53,230 bases of DNA from Shewanella xiamenensis (GTDB taxonomy: Bacteria; Pseudomonadota; Gammaproteobacteria; Enterobacterales; Shewanellaceae). Where the stretch lies: contig NZ_BMOP01000026.1 in assembly GCF_014647135.1 (NCBI RefSeq), forward strand, positions 1 through 53,230, given 5' to 3'. Of the stretch, positions 35,111 to 44,518 are shown in pieces; positions within the stretch are counted from its first letter, which is position 1; every line of letters begins with the position of its first letter. A program made the translations under genes and the position numbers. The notes under the pieces were generated by a model. The model did not search any database, was not told where the DNA came from, and worked only from the letters and a program-made list of their open reading frames with translations.

Positions 35111-36208
35111 TTAGGCGTGCTCAAACATCAGGAAAAGGTACACAATAAACAGCACTATATGGGTCGCACCATGGAGAGCATTGGTTCTACCGCTGCTAAA
35201 ACTGACTTTGCAGACCATTAAACTGGTGGCTAAAAGCACCATATCCGCCGCAGAAAGGCCTAAGTGTACCTCTTGATTTATCACACTTCCGACAATCAAT
35301 ACTGAGGGCACGGTGAGAGCTATGGTGGCGAGCACTGAACCAAAATAGAGGTTCATCGCCCGTTGCAGTTGATTATTGAGTGCAGCCTTAAAGCCACCTA
35401 CGGCCTCTGGAGATAAGATCAAACAGGCGACAATAAAGCCGCCCAGTGCTGGCGGCGCCCCGAGAGAGGCCACGCTGTAATTAATGGGCATAGCAAGGGT
35501 TTTGGCGAGCAGAATCACCACCAGCAAATAACCAATCAACAGCATAGTGTGGTAGATATTACTGCGCAGTATGCCGTGATGCTCTTCGTGGTCCTCGTGG
35601 TCGGCATCGACAAAGAAGTGGCTATGGCTCTTAGTTTGGATCACCAAAAAGATGCCATAGAGCAAAATCGAGATGATGATGAGCATCCAAGACATGGGCT
35701 TGGACATGCTGCCAATGGTGCCGCCCTCGGTAAAGTTAGGTAGCACTAAACAGAGCAGGGCGAGGGGAATAATCGCCACTAAATAGGATTTCACCCCATC
35801 TAAATTAAAGTGCTGAGTATGATAGCGCCAGCCACCAAGTAGCAGAGTGATACCAACTAAGCCATTGGTAATAATCATGACTACGGCAAACATGGTATCC
35901 CTTGCCATCACTGGATTTGGCTCGCCCGTTAACATCACCGAAGAAATCATCACCACTTCGAGCGAAATTACCGACAGGGTTAAAATCAAGGTACCGTAAG
36001 GGTCGCCGAGCTTGATGGCAAGCGCATCCGAGTGACGCACCACGGAGAAAATCGCCCAAGTTACCACTCCGAGTAGGGCGAGTGAAACGGGAATATAGGT
36101 TGAGAGAGCCGTGCCATCGGCGAGCAAACTATCACCGCCAGTCTTGAAGAATACTAATGTGAGTATTCCGAGTAGCAGGGCAAATTCGTCTTTGATAAAT
36201 GTCTTCAT
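35111..36208 (-). CDS. chaA: Sodium/calcium-proton antiporter ChaA-like
   Basis: The 365-residue inner-membrane antiporter of the CaCA superfamily has about ten helices. The two alpha-repeats contain GDPYGTLILTLSVISLEVVMIS and GFIVACLILSPEAVGGFKAALNNQLQRAMNLYFGS, as in E. coli ChaA, which extrudes Ca2+, Na+ and K+ in exchange for protons. The central acidic/His loop (DADHEDHEEHHG) is also typical. The start ATG at 36208 is favoured over a TTG five codons earlier because GGA lies upstream. A strong terminator follows. Confidence 0.92.
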   Translation of the reverse strand: MKTFIKDEFALLLGILTLVFFKTGGDSLLADGTALSTYIPVSLALLGVVTWAIFSVVRHSDALAIKLGDPYGTLILTLSVISLEVVMISSVMLTGEPNPVMARDTMFAVVMIITNGLVGITLLLGGWRYHTQHFNLDGVKSYLVAIIPLALLCLVLPNFTEGGTIGSMSKPMSWMLIIISILLYGIFLVIQTKSHSHFFVDADHEDHEEHHGILRSNIYHTMLLIGYLLVVILLAKTLAMPINYSVASLGAPPALGGFIVACLILSPEAVGGFKAALNNQLQRAMNLYFGSVLATIALTVPSVLIVGSVINQEVHLGLSAADMVLLATSLMVCKVSFSSGRTNALHGATHIVLFIVYLFLMFEHA

Positions 36209-36420
36209 AGGCAGTTGATCCAAAGCGGAAAAATGCCGTTAGTATAGACATTGGTTATGGCACACTTTGCATGAATATTCTTTTAGATTTGGGGTTAGGC
36301 ATAAAATTTTGAGCGAGATCGCTTTTTTATTCAAAACCCCAGTTATCGATTAATACCTTTTGCTTAGCCGATGTTGCGAGTCACAAACTAGGCAAACTGC
36401 ATGCAATCTAACGCAATTTC

Positions 36421-38733
36421 TTAGCCATGGTGCTCGGTATTGATCAACTTGCCGAGCTGATCGTAATGATTCCAATCCCCCGCTTGGCGATCGGCGATAT
36501 AACTGCCTTCACTGCGTTTTTCGCCATTGGGCCAAAACTGTTGCCATAAACCTTCCCGGCGATCCTTAAGATAAGTGCCTTGCTCGGCGAGTTTGCCATT
36601 GACGTGATAATAGCTAGCTTCGCCTTCCTTCTGACCCTTTAGCCAAGTTTCACTCAGTTTAGGGTTACCATTTTGATGGTATTCCCTGCGCTCGCCGTCG
36701 AGTTCGCCTTTTGTGTATTGGGCTTCGAGTTTGAGCTGGCCATTGCTGTAATACTCTTTGCTGCTGCCATGCTGCTGATTATCTAAAAATTCGCTGCTGG
36801 CGGCTAAAATGCCATCCTCATACCAGCTTTCCCATAATCCTGTTTGCAGGCCTTTATCCATAGTGCCGCTAAGTTTAAGCTGGCCATTATTGGGATAATA
36901 TTCGGCATAGGAGCCCGTTTTATCATTGTTATCATAGGTTTCTAAGCGATAAACCACTTGTTTAAAGCTGTAGTACTCGCTAGTGCCGTGGCGTTTATTA
37001 TCTTTCCAGTAGGTTTTTTGGCTGATATTGCCCTCGGGGATTGCGCCGTAGGTTGGATCTTTGGCTTCATAGCGGTAATCAATCCAGAGGCCGGTTTTTT
37101 GATTATCCTCATATTGGCCAGTGACGCGGCGGCGACCTTGGTAATATTCGGCGTAATCGCCATTGAGTTTGCTGTTAACAAAGGTTTGTTCTTTTTGCTT
37201 AAGGCCAGAAGCATATTGGACCCAAAGGCCTTCTTTTAAGCCTGCTTTATATTCGCCTTCTTCATTAAGGTCGCCATTGTAGTACCAGCGACTAAAGTGG
37301 CCGTCGAGGGGATAACTATTACTGTTATCCGCTTTGCTGCGGGCATAGTGAGCAAGTTCTTTCGGTTTGCCATTATCATAAAAAGACTCGTATTTACCGA
37401 CCCAAGCGCCCTCGATACGCTCGCCGCGCTCATTGGCAGTGCCATCTTCGTAAAAGGATTCAGAGCGGCCGGTGAGTTTGCCATCCACATAAACATCTAA
37501 GCTGCGGAGCTGGCCATTGGTGTGGTAACGGCGAAATTCTCCGTCACGTTGACCTAGCTTCCATACCTCTGCGGTTTGCAGTTTACCGCCGTTATAGCGC
37601 TCAAATAATCCATCCTTTAAGCCCATGTTGTAGCTGCTTTTTTCGATAAGATTACCGTCCGCATCGTAACGCTCAGAAGGGCCGTGCAACGGATATTGAC
37701 CATTATCAGCCAGTTGCGAGTCCTGGTAGGTGCGCAGTTCTTTAAGTTGGCCATTAGGGTGAAAGTACTTTTGCACGCCTGCGAGCATATCCTGCTTGTA
37801 GTTCAAATCGCTGGTCAGTACGCCCTCAAGGCTAAAGTACTGCTGGCGTCCCTCTAGCACATCGTTGAGGTATTGCTCTTCGACTTGGAGTTTGCCCAGT
37901 TCATTAAATTGCTGGCACTTACCGTGGCGCAGCCCCGCTTGATAGTGGCACAGGCTCGCCAGTTCACCACTGGGGTAGAAGGTGCGTTCTTCACCCTCAA
38001 GTTTATCAAGATTAAATTGGCTGGCACTGGCTTTGGTGCCGTCATCGTAAAAGGTTTCCCATAATCCTTGGCGACGACCATCAGCATCAAAACGGCCGCT
38101 TACGACCACTTGGCCTACAGAGTTTTGTTCAAGATAGGGGCCGGTGAGTTGGTTATTGGCGTAGGTTTGGCTTTGGGAGAGGGTGCCGTTTTCATAAAAG
38201 CTTTCCCATTTGCCGTGGCGAAGGTTATCGAGGTAGCTTTCTTGCGCCTGCAATTTACCGCTGGGGAAGAAGCGCTTAACTTGGGATTTTTGGCCATTTT
38301 GATAGACAGTGCTTTGGTTAACATGGCCAGTGGCGTTAAATTCTTTCCATTCGCCAATGGGGACACCCTTGGCAAATTGCTGCTCCTCGGTCATGGCGCC
38401 TTCTAAATCGAACAGTCGCCAGGTGCCATCTTGGTAGCCCTGTTGGTAATTACCTTCAACAATTCTGCTGTTATTAGTATGAAATACTTGCCATTTCCCA
38501 TTAGGTATTCCCTGAGAAAATTGCCCTAAGGTATAGCCTTGGTTATCGCGAACGATGGCAATATCGCCATTTAACGGCATACCAGTGGCGAGATTGTAAT
38601 AGCTGGGAATACCGTCCTGCTGGCGAATTTCGACCATCATGGAAGATAGATTTTGCGCTGCCAGAGCATGGACACTGACTAGGCTGGCTGCGGCAGTCGA
38701 GAGGCTGATAAAGCGAAATGTCGTATAGAACAT
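36421..38733 (-). CDS. Exported MORN_2-repeat protein (about 28 repeats)
   Basis: The 770-residue precursor has a Sec signal (cleavage near ALAA, residue 26) and then almost nothing but ~24-residue repeats of the MORN_2 type (YwqK-like), each with a GxWxxFYxNGxL core such as HGKWESFYENGTLSQ. By eye there are about 28. MORN_2 repeats form an elongated beta ladder. Automatic annotation often calls such proteins 'YwqK-family antitoxin', which is misleading for a secreted protein. It is the last gene of a three-gene minus-strand cluster with 40605-42878 and 38862-40595. AAGGAATCAGC precedes the ATG. Substrate or partner is unknown. Confidence 0.85.
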   Translation of the reverse strand: MFYTTFRFISLSTAAASLVSVHALAAQNLSSMMVEIRQQDGIPSYYNLATGMPLNGDIAIVRDNQGYTLGQFSQGIPNGKWQVFHTNNSRIVEGNYQQGYQDGTWRLFDLEGAMTEEQQFAKGVPIGEWKEFNATGHVNQSTVYQNGQKSQVKRFFPSGKLQAQESYLDNLRHGKWESFYENGTLSQSQTYANNQLTGPYLEQNSVGQVVVSGRFDADGRRQGLWETFYDDGTKASASQFNLDKLEGEERTFYPSGELASLCHYQAGLRHGKCQQFNELGKLQVEEQYLNDVLEGRQQYFSLEGVLTSDLNYKQDMLAGVQKYFHPNGQLKELRTYQDSQLADNGQYPLHGPSERYDADGNLIEKSSYNMGLKDGLFERYNGGKLQTAEVWKLGQRDGEFRRYHTNGQLRSLDVYVDGKLTGRSESFYEDGTANERGERIEGAWVGKYESFYDNGKPKELAHYARSKADNSNSYPLDGHFSRWYYNGDLNEEGEYKAGLKEGLWVQYASGLKQKEQTFVNSKLNGDYAEYYQGRRRVTGQYEDNQKTGLWIDYRYEAKDPTYGAIPEGNISQKTYWKDNKRHGTSEYYSFKQVVYRLETYDNNDKTGSYAEYYPNNGQLKLSGTMDKGLQTGLWESWYEDGILAASSEFLDNQQHGSSKEYYSNGQLKLEAQYTKGELDGERREYHQNGNPKLSETWLKGQKEGEASYYHVNGKLAEQGTYLKDRREGLWQQFWPNGEKRSEGSYIADRQAGDWNHYDQLGKLINTEHHG

Positions 38734-38861
38734 GCTGATTCCTTGCTCTGGGTCTTAAGGCCAAGGTATGTGCGGCCTATGTAATTACTCTGTTGAATTT
38801 ATGTCTTTGGCGCAGGACATAATGCAGTGCCCTGCGCCAAGGTTTACGTTAATTGATTAAG

Positions 38862-40595
38862 CTAAAACGTTGAGAAAACAGGGTCAGGAGCAATTACCGG
38901 CGGCGGTGTTTCCTGATTCAAAAACTGCCCATGATTGTAGCGATTAATCACTTCTATCCAGCCATGCTCCTCAAACTCGTATTGCTTACCATCAAGCCTG
39001 CCCTGCTCGTCATAATTGGCGATTTGGAGCACATAATCTTCAGATGAGCGCAGTTCCCAATGGCCGACTTGTTTACCTTGATCAAAGCGACCATACCAAT
39101 AACGTCTTTCAGGGTTGGGTATTGGGCGGAAACCGTACTCACCATCGGTAAATATCCAATCGCCATCCTGTTGACCATTGCGGTATACGCCTTTTTCATA
39201 CAATTGACCATTGTTGGCGTAACGTTGCACTAAGCCGTCGGGGTTGCCATGGTTAAAATTTATTAATTCAAGCAGTTGCCCTGAACTTGTCTCATTACGA
39301 AACTCGCCATGGAGTTCACCATTGTCATCATAGCTAAAGGTGAGGCTGGCATCTTCTTGCTGCTTCTTCCATTTGCCCGAGGGCTTGTCATTGGTATATT
39401 GACCCTGTTCAGCCACCCAACGCTTACCCGTTTCATGGTCGAATTTCACCATTTCATAGGGGCCTTCACGCTTGCCTGCGTTAAAATGCTCGCGGGTGAT
39501 AATGTCTGTGCCACTTCGGCTCTTGACGGATTCAACATACAAGCCAGTCAATTTTTTATCGAGTTCCTCGCGACGATTCACTAATTCGCCTTGCTCGTAG
39601 TCTTCGCTAAGTGACCAGTTTTTGAGTAGATCGTTTTCTGCGCTCTCAATCAGTTGGCCTTTACTAAAGCGCTGCTGTTTACGATAAACCCAACGATTAC
39701 CTTGGTATTTGCTGTCGGTGGTTTTTTTAATTTGCCCTTGTTCATCGTATTCAATGGCTTGGAGCGCATCACCTTTATCGTTAGTCAGTTCCTTTAATTG
39801 GATCTGACCATTCTCATAGTAAGTTAGTTGCTCACCAACCTTATAATCAGCTTGATATTGGTAATGGTGTTTGACGTTGCCATTGTCAAAATATTCAAAA
39901 TAGTCACCGTGCCTTTTGTCTTTAACATACTCTTGGGTCGAGATGACTTGCCCATTTAGGCCCCAAGTAGTCTCAGTACCTTGCAATAGACCATCAACGC
40001 GATGTTCTTCACGGTTAAGTTTGCCAAGATTAAAATATTGACTCACGCAGGTTGGGTCATTGCAGATCTTGGCGGTGACTTCACCTTCTGGGCCAAAATG
40101 TTCGCTGATGCCGACTTCTTGGCCATCTTTAAAGGTGGTTTTGTAGCGGATATTGCCACCATTCCAATAACCCGTTTCGAGGCCTTGTTTCACACCATTT
40201 TCATAGTGCGATTCAACATACAGTTGGCCGGTGGCAATGTATTTTTTAAGCAAGCCATGAAGTTGGCCTTGCTCGTTACGAAAGCCTTGCTCGTATGGTT
40301 TGCCATCCTCAAAGTAACATTGATATGCACCGCGAAATTGTTCGCTGGTGAGTTTTTTACCTATGTTGTTATCGGCGAGGGCACTGGCGCAAAAAAGCAT
40401 ATCTTTGTTTTTGTAATAAACCTCAGCCTTATAATGGCCGTCGATCACTTCGGTCGATTGTTTTAGATAGTACTGAGCCTGTTTTTCATCTTTGACAACC
40501 TTCCAATGGGCATCGAGTAACACCTTTTGTGCACTGGCATGGGTACTGATAAGTACGAGTGCTCCTAGGAGCAGTTTTACAGTAAATGGACGCAT
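38862..40595 (-). CDS. Exported MORN_2-repeat protein (about 14 repeats)
   Basis: The 577-residue precursor has a Sec signal (MRPFTVKLLLGALVLISTHA, cleavage near ASA) and about 14 MORN_2-like repeats (HGDYFEYFDNGNVK, VGEQLTYYENGQIQ, DGLVQRYANNGQLY) in the middle and C-terminal parts. An N-terminal ~85-residue section (HWKVVKDEKQAQYYLKQ) looks different. It begins nine bases after the stop of the large lipoprotein gene and is followed by the longer MORN protein after 128 bp, so the three are co-transcribed. AAGGAGCGGTT is a strong ribosome site. No enzymatic motif is visible. Confidence 0.8.
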   Translation of the reverse strand: MRPFTVKLLLGALVLISTHASAQKVLLDAHWKVVKDEKQAQYYLKQSTEVIDGHYKAEVYYKNKDMLFCASALADNNIGKKLTSEQFRGAYQCYFEDGKPYEQGFRNEQGQLHGLLKKYIATGQLYVESHYENGVKQGLETGYWNGGNIRYKTTFKDGQEVGISEHFGPEGEVTAKICNDPTCVSQYFNLGKLNREEHRVDGLLQGTETTWGLNGQVISTQEYVKDKRHGDYFEYFDNGNVKHHYQYQADYKVGEQLTYYENGQIQLKELTNDKGDALQAIEYDEQGQIKKTTDSKYQGNRWVYRKQQRFSKGQLIESAENDLLKNWSLSEDYEQGELVNRREELDKKLTGLYVESVKSRSGTDIITREHFNAGKREGPYEMVKFDHETGKRWVAEQGQYTNDKPSGKWKKQQEDASLTFSYDDNGELHGEFRNETSSGQLLELINFNHGNPDGLVQRYANNGQLYEKGVYRNGQQDGDWIFTDGEYGFRPIPNPERRYWYGRFDQGKQVGHWELRSSEDYVLQIANYDEQGRLDGKQYEFEEHGWIEVINRYNHGQFLNQETPPPVIAPDPVFSTF

Positions 40596-40604
40596 AACCG
40601 CTCC

Positions 40605-42878
40605 TTAAGGCAAAGGTTTAAAGGTGAATTCATAGGGGATATCGCTGGGTTCTTTGGCGATCGTCATATAACTCACCTTGGCGGCGGGGCCTGCAATACT
40701 CAAATAGCGCCCATCGACTAGCACCTCGTTAATCGGCTGCTGAGTATTTTCGGGGAGTCGAATGGTTAACAGATTGCCTTGGGCATCTTCGACCTTAAAG
40801 TAATTGTTAAGATTGCTACTCGGCTCATTGCCATATCCCGTTTGCGTCAGCCAAGATTGTAAATCGATTAACCAAGGGCGGTCTGTCGCGGCCAGTTCTA
40901 AAGGCTGCCAACTGATATCACCTTGGCAACGGATCTTACCCTTGATCTGTTTATCGTAGAAAAACTGCCGCACATGATCCGGAGTCATCAACATATAGGC
41001 ACTGCCGCTTAGGGCATTGGGAACAAACTGCCAAGTGACGGGATTTTTACCCTCATTAAAACCCTGTTCTATTTCAGGTTTACAGGCGGTCGCCAAAGCC
41101 GCTGACATGGGAATATACAGATTATGGCCATTGTCAGACACCAGTTTTATCCCTTGGATTGTATTGACCTCATTTTTAGCGCTATCTAGCGTCGGATTGG
41201 TGAAGCTACCTAGGCTGGCGTTACCAAACTCGGTGGGAGGATTCGCCAGATTTTTGTTGTACTCGGTAAATTGTACAAAGCGAATCGTCTTGGTTTGAGT
41301 CAACTCCGGCTGGGGTTGTTTCTCGATTAACACCACGGTTTTGGGGATCTCATCGAGCTTGAGTAACAGTGCGTTGCTGGTGAGGTGATGGCTCTCATCG
41401 GCCCCAATTAATTGCTCTAGCAGCTCCTTTTCCGTCGCCGTTAACCAGGAGGGATAATTACCTTCGCGACGGGCCTCTGCGATCATGCCTTTAAACTGTT
41501 GGAAAGGCAGATTAATACTCTGATCATCACTCTGCTTTGATATGACTTTAAACAGTTTCGCCTCGGCATCGAGCACCTGGATTGTTAGGCTGGCATCGCC
41601 AAAGGTGTAAGGTGTTGCCAGCAATTCATCCCACGACTTTTCGACGATCTTATTCGTCTGTGGGATAAGCGTTAGCTTGGCATTAATATGGTCTATCTGC
41701 TTGAGTTTATTCGCGGTGTTATCCCACCCCGTCGCAATAATATCGGTTGCAGATTCAATCGAGGGATTATAATTCCTCGCCCAACCTTTACCGTGCTGCC
41801 AGAAGTGAATGTCAATCGGTTTACCGTTAGCATCAAAGGCGCTTAAGTCCTCATAACGTACATCGGCTTCCACATATTGCGGGCTCATATTGTGGACAAA
41901 GCGCAATTGCAGATCTTCAGGGGTATCAGTACCCCAAGGGCCAACATTATCTAAAATACCTTGTTGGTCTGGTAATAAGGATTTTATAAATGCCTCATTA
42001 TTGGGGCGATACTCCTGCGGAACCTCGCTAATGCGGTATAGCTCCTTTTGCCGATCATCCCTATCGCGCTCAGCATCAAATCTATCATCGGCATGCCAAA
42101 GCGTGCTCATGATATACGGCCTATCCTTAGGCGCCATCACGGTACGGTGGGTGAAAGTGCTGCCTTGGCGCTCTTCCCGTTGAAAAAACGCCATGCTCTC
42201 TAACCAACCGGTTTTGCGGTTAACTTCGAACTTGCCATAGGCCTTATACTTGCCTTTTTCACCTTGTAACACGGCGATCAACTTATCTTCACTGACCTGC
42301 TCAACCGTCCAAGTTAAGCGCCCATCCATCGGGGCGCTTGTGCTATAACCGACGCGAGGCTCAAGCGCCACAGGCAAGGTTGGGGCTTGTTTAAACAAGT
42401 TATTAAGATTTTGCCAGCGCTCAAATAACTCCTTGATATCTTTTTGATCCATCTTGGCAATGGGTGTCAGTTGGCGGACTTCACCATTGTTAAATTCCAC
42501 ATTAAAGCCATCTTTAACCAACTGAGCGAGTTCATTGGATTTGGCTTTTGGGTCGATATTACTCACCGGGATCGGCATGCCATAATCGCTAATTTGCAGC
42601 AGATTAGGTTGGATAAAAAAGCGGGCATTATGGGTTAGTGGCGTGGTTAAACTGGCCACCTTACCTTCTGTATCTTGTAACTGGTAATCCAGCAGCAATC
42701 GTGCCTGCAACACTTTACGGGTTTCGAAACCATCGTTGAGGTGTGAAGTAGAAATAATCTGATACTCGCGCGAAGCGGGTATACTTGCTGACTTATCAGA
42801 AACCTGATTATCGCAAGCCGTTAACCCAAGCGTGAGCGTGACAGTGGTACAAAGTACCCTGCATATCCCTATTGCCAT
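40605..42878 (-). CDS. Large lipoprotein of unknown function
   Basis: The 757-residue precursor has lipobox GLTAC near residue 22 and no recognisable domain. The body is rich in Asp, Gln and Asn, mostly soluble, with mixed alpha/beta signals and few cysteines. It heads the MORN cluster; TGGAGTTCAA precedes the ATG. A lipoprotein anchored to a membrane together with two long repeat proteins in the periplasm or outside suggests a surface or envelope assembly, but this is inference. No homologue comes to mind. Confidence 0.7.
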   Translation of the reverse strand: MAIGICRVLCTTVTLTLGLTACDNQVSDKSASIPASREYQIISTSHLNDGFETRKVLQARLLLDYQLQDTEGKVASLTTPLTHNARFFIQPNLLQISDYGMPIPVSNIDPKAKSNELAQLVKDGFNVEFNNGEVRQLTPIAKMDQKDIKELFERWQNLNNLFKQAPTLPVALEPRVGYSTSAPMDGRLTWTVEQVSEDKLIAVLQGEKGKYKAYGKFEVNRKTGWLESMAFFQREERQGSTFTHRTVMAPKDRPYIMSTLWHADDRFDAERDRDDRQKELYRISEVPQEYRPNNEAFIKSLLPDQQGILDNVGPWGTDTPEDLQLRFVHNMSPQYVEADVRYEDLSAFDANGKPIDIHFWQHGKGWARNYNPSIESATDIIATGWDNTANKLKQIDHINAKLTLIPQTNKIVEKSWDELLATPYTFGDASLTIQVLDAEAKLFKVISKQSDDQSINLPFQQFKGMIAEARREGNYPSWLTATEKELLEQLIGADESHHLTSNALLLKLDEIPKTVVLIEKQPQPELTQTKTIRFVQFTEYNKNLANPPTEFGNASLGSFTNPTLDSAKNEVNTIQGIKLVSDNGHNLYIPMSAALATACKPEIEQGFNEGKNPVTWQFVPNALSGSAYMLMTPDHVRQFFYDKQIKGKIRCQGDISWQPLELAATDRPWLIDLQSWLTQTGYGNEPSSNLNNYFKVEDAQGNLLTIRLPENTQQPINEVLVDGRYLSIAGPAAKVSYMTIAKEPSDIPYEFTFKPLP

Positions 42879-43160
42879 TTGAACTCCATTGGTAACTTAT
42901 GTTATTGAAATGTAATGATATTAATATGTTGTTTGGCGACATTATACACAAAAATGCCCCTAGGGAATAAAAAGCTCACGCCAATTCGGGTGCATGATCA
43001 ACAATAAATTGGCTATTGATGAGTGGAGAATTATTAAATCGGCGGCATAAAGCTAATTGCCCTGACAAGCTCTCATCCTTTACTCTTGGTAAGGCCGCTA
43101 GATAACTCACAAGCTAGGGAATATAAACCAGTGGTTAGCTTGTTTAATGGAGAAAGAACG

Positions 43161-44123
43161 ATGAGCCCAGATCATAAGCCAGAACTAACCACACCACCTT
43201 TCCCTGTCATTCCTCAGGAAGCCTTTGACTGGTATGACGAATATGCCCACGGCGTAATCGATCGTCGTGAGTTTATGGCGCGCCTCGCAGGTTTAGTGGC
43301 ACTGGGTTTTACCATGACCACACTGACGGGCGCACTGATGCCTAATTACGCCTTAGCCGAGCAAGTGTCCTTTAACGATCCCACAATCCAAGCCAGTTAT
43401 GTGAAGTTTCCGTCCCCCGAAGGCTATGGCGAAGGGCGGGGTTATTTAGTTTTGCCAAGCGCGTTGCTGATCCCAGGCCAAAAGGCGGGCGATCCTAAGA
43501 CCTTAGATCTCAGTAAAAAAGCCCCTGTGGTATTGGTGGTACACGAAAACCGTGGCCTTAATCCCTATATCGAAGATGTGGCTCGCCGCTTAGCGGCCAA
43601 GGGCTATATCGCCTTTGCCCCCGATGCGCTTTATAGCCTTGGTGGTTATCCCGGTAATGATGATGCGGGCCGCGCCATGCAAGCGAGCCTCGATAGGGCC
43701 AAAATCGAGCAGGATTTTATCGCCGCCGCGCGCTTTTTAAAGTCGCACCCGCAGAGTAATGGCAAACTCGGCGCCGTCGGTTTCTGCTTTGGTGGCTATA
43801 TCGTCAATATGCTTGCCGCAACCATGCCGGACGAGCTTGCTGCAGGCGTGCCTTTTTATGGCACCCCAGCGGCCACTGAGCTGCGCAGCCGAGTTAAAGG
43901 CCCTCTGATGTTGCAATTTGCCGCATTAGATCAACGGATTAACGATACATGGGCCGAGTATGAAGCCCAGCTAAAGGCCAATAAAGCCGATTACGTCGCT
44001 TATCTTTACCCGAATGTGAATCATGGTTTCCACAATGATTCCACCGCCCGTTATGATGAGCCAACGGCTGAGCTTGCATGGGCAAGAACCTTGGATTTCT
44101 TTGGCAAACATTTACTCGTATAA
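43161..44123 (+). CDS. Exported (Tat) dienelactone hydrolase family protein
   Basis: The 320-residue alpha/beta hydrolase has a twin-arginine signal (DRREFMARLAGLVALGF, RR near 36-37) after a ~30-residue N-terminal extension, predicting folded export to the periplasm. The triad is Cys in GFCFGGYIVNMLAA, Asp in AALDQRIND and His in NHGFHNDSTARYDE, typical of dienelactone hydrolases. The start ATG 43161 has GGAGAAAGAACG upstream; an earlier in-frame ATG would add 25 unsupported codons. It is the second DLH homologue here (the other is 6595-7332). The substrate is unknown. Confidence 0.85.
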   Translation: MSPDHKPELTTPPFPVIPQEAFDWYDEYAHGVIDRREFMARLAGLVALGFTMTTLTGALMPNYALAEQVSFNDPTIQASYVKFPSPEGYGEGRGYLVLPSALLIPGQKAGDPKTLDLSKKAPVVLVVHENRGLNPYIEDVARRLAAKGYIAFAPDALYSLGGYPGNDDAGRAMQASLDRAKIEQDFIAAARFLKSHPQSNGKLGAVGFCFGGYIVNMLAATMPDELAAGVPFYGTPAATELRSRVKGPLMLQFAALDQRINDTWAEYEAQLKANKADYVAYLYPNVNHGFHNDSTARYDEPTAELAWARTLDFFGKHLLV

Positions 44124-44270
44124 GCCCATTTGGCGCCATTGCGACGGTTGAAAAGCAGATGTTTCTTCCGTTGCCAACTTGTAGGTGATTCGTTGTTTTA
44201 TGCGCGAATGGGATCAAAATACTTGCTATCAGTTCCCATCTCGCTAGAATGCCCGCTCGAATACCTTTAA

Positions 44271-44518
44271 GTAGAGGCGCGCTGCCTATGACTACTTGTG
44301 CGGAGGGTGATGCCGCAGATGTACAAGGAAAGGAGTCAGCGCCGAAGTAGCCAGGTCATCAAACCGAGCTGCTGGTTTTGCATCAAATAGGTGCAAGACT
44401 GCCATAGTCATCCACTATGGAGCGCTACCTGAAGGGGCTGAGGAGTAATACCTCCCTATAGGTTTTGTTTCTTTATCCTCTCGGTAGATCTCCACCCGTT
44501 TTTTGGTGAAAAGAGATC
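44271..44518 (+). promoter_or_regulatory. Lysine riboswitch (L-box) with ribosome-site sequestering hairpin
   Basis: The aptamer spans about 44271-44429. P1 is GTAG...CTAC, and the characteristic pieces GGAGGGTGATGCCGC, AAGGAAAGGAGTCAGCGCCGAAG, GACTGCCATAGTC and ATGGAGCGCTACC are all present. Downstream, GATCTC-CACC (44487-44496) pairs with GGTG (44505-44508) and GAGATC (44513-44518), so the bases right before the start codon, including the AAGAGA ribosome site, lie in a hairpin. Inference: lysine binding stabilises P1, leaves GGTAGATCTC free and closes this hairpin. Without lysine, CTACC (44425-44429) can instead pair with GGTAG (44483-44487) and open it. It controls the following transporter. 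Confidence 0.88.

Noticed and set aside
36421..40595. Toxin-antitoxin annotation (YwqK family) for the MORN-repeat genes
   Set aside because: Both proteins have Sec signals and long repeat ladders and there is no toxin gene beside them. The label comes from one repeat family only.
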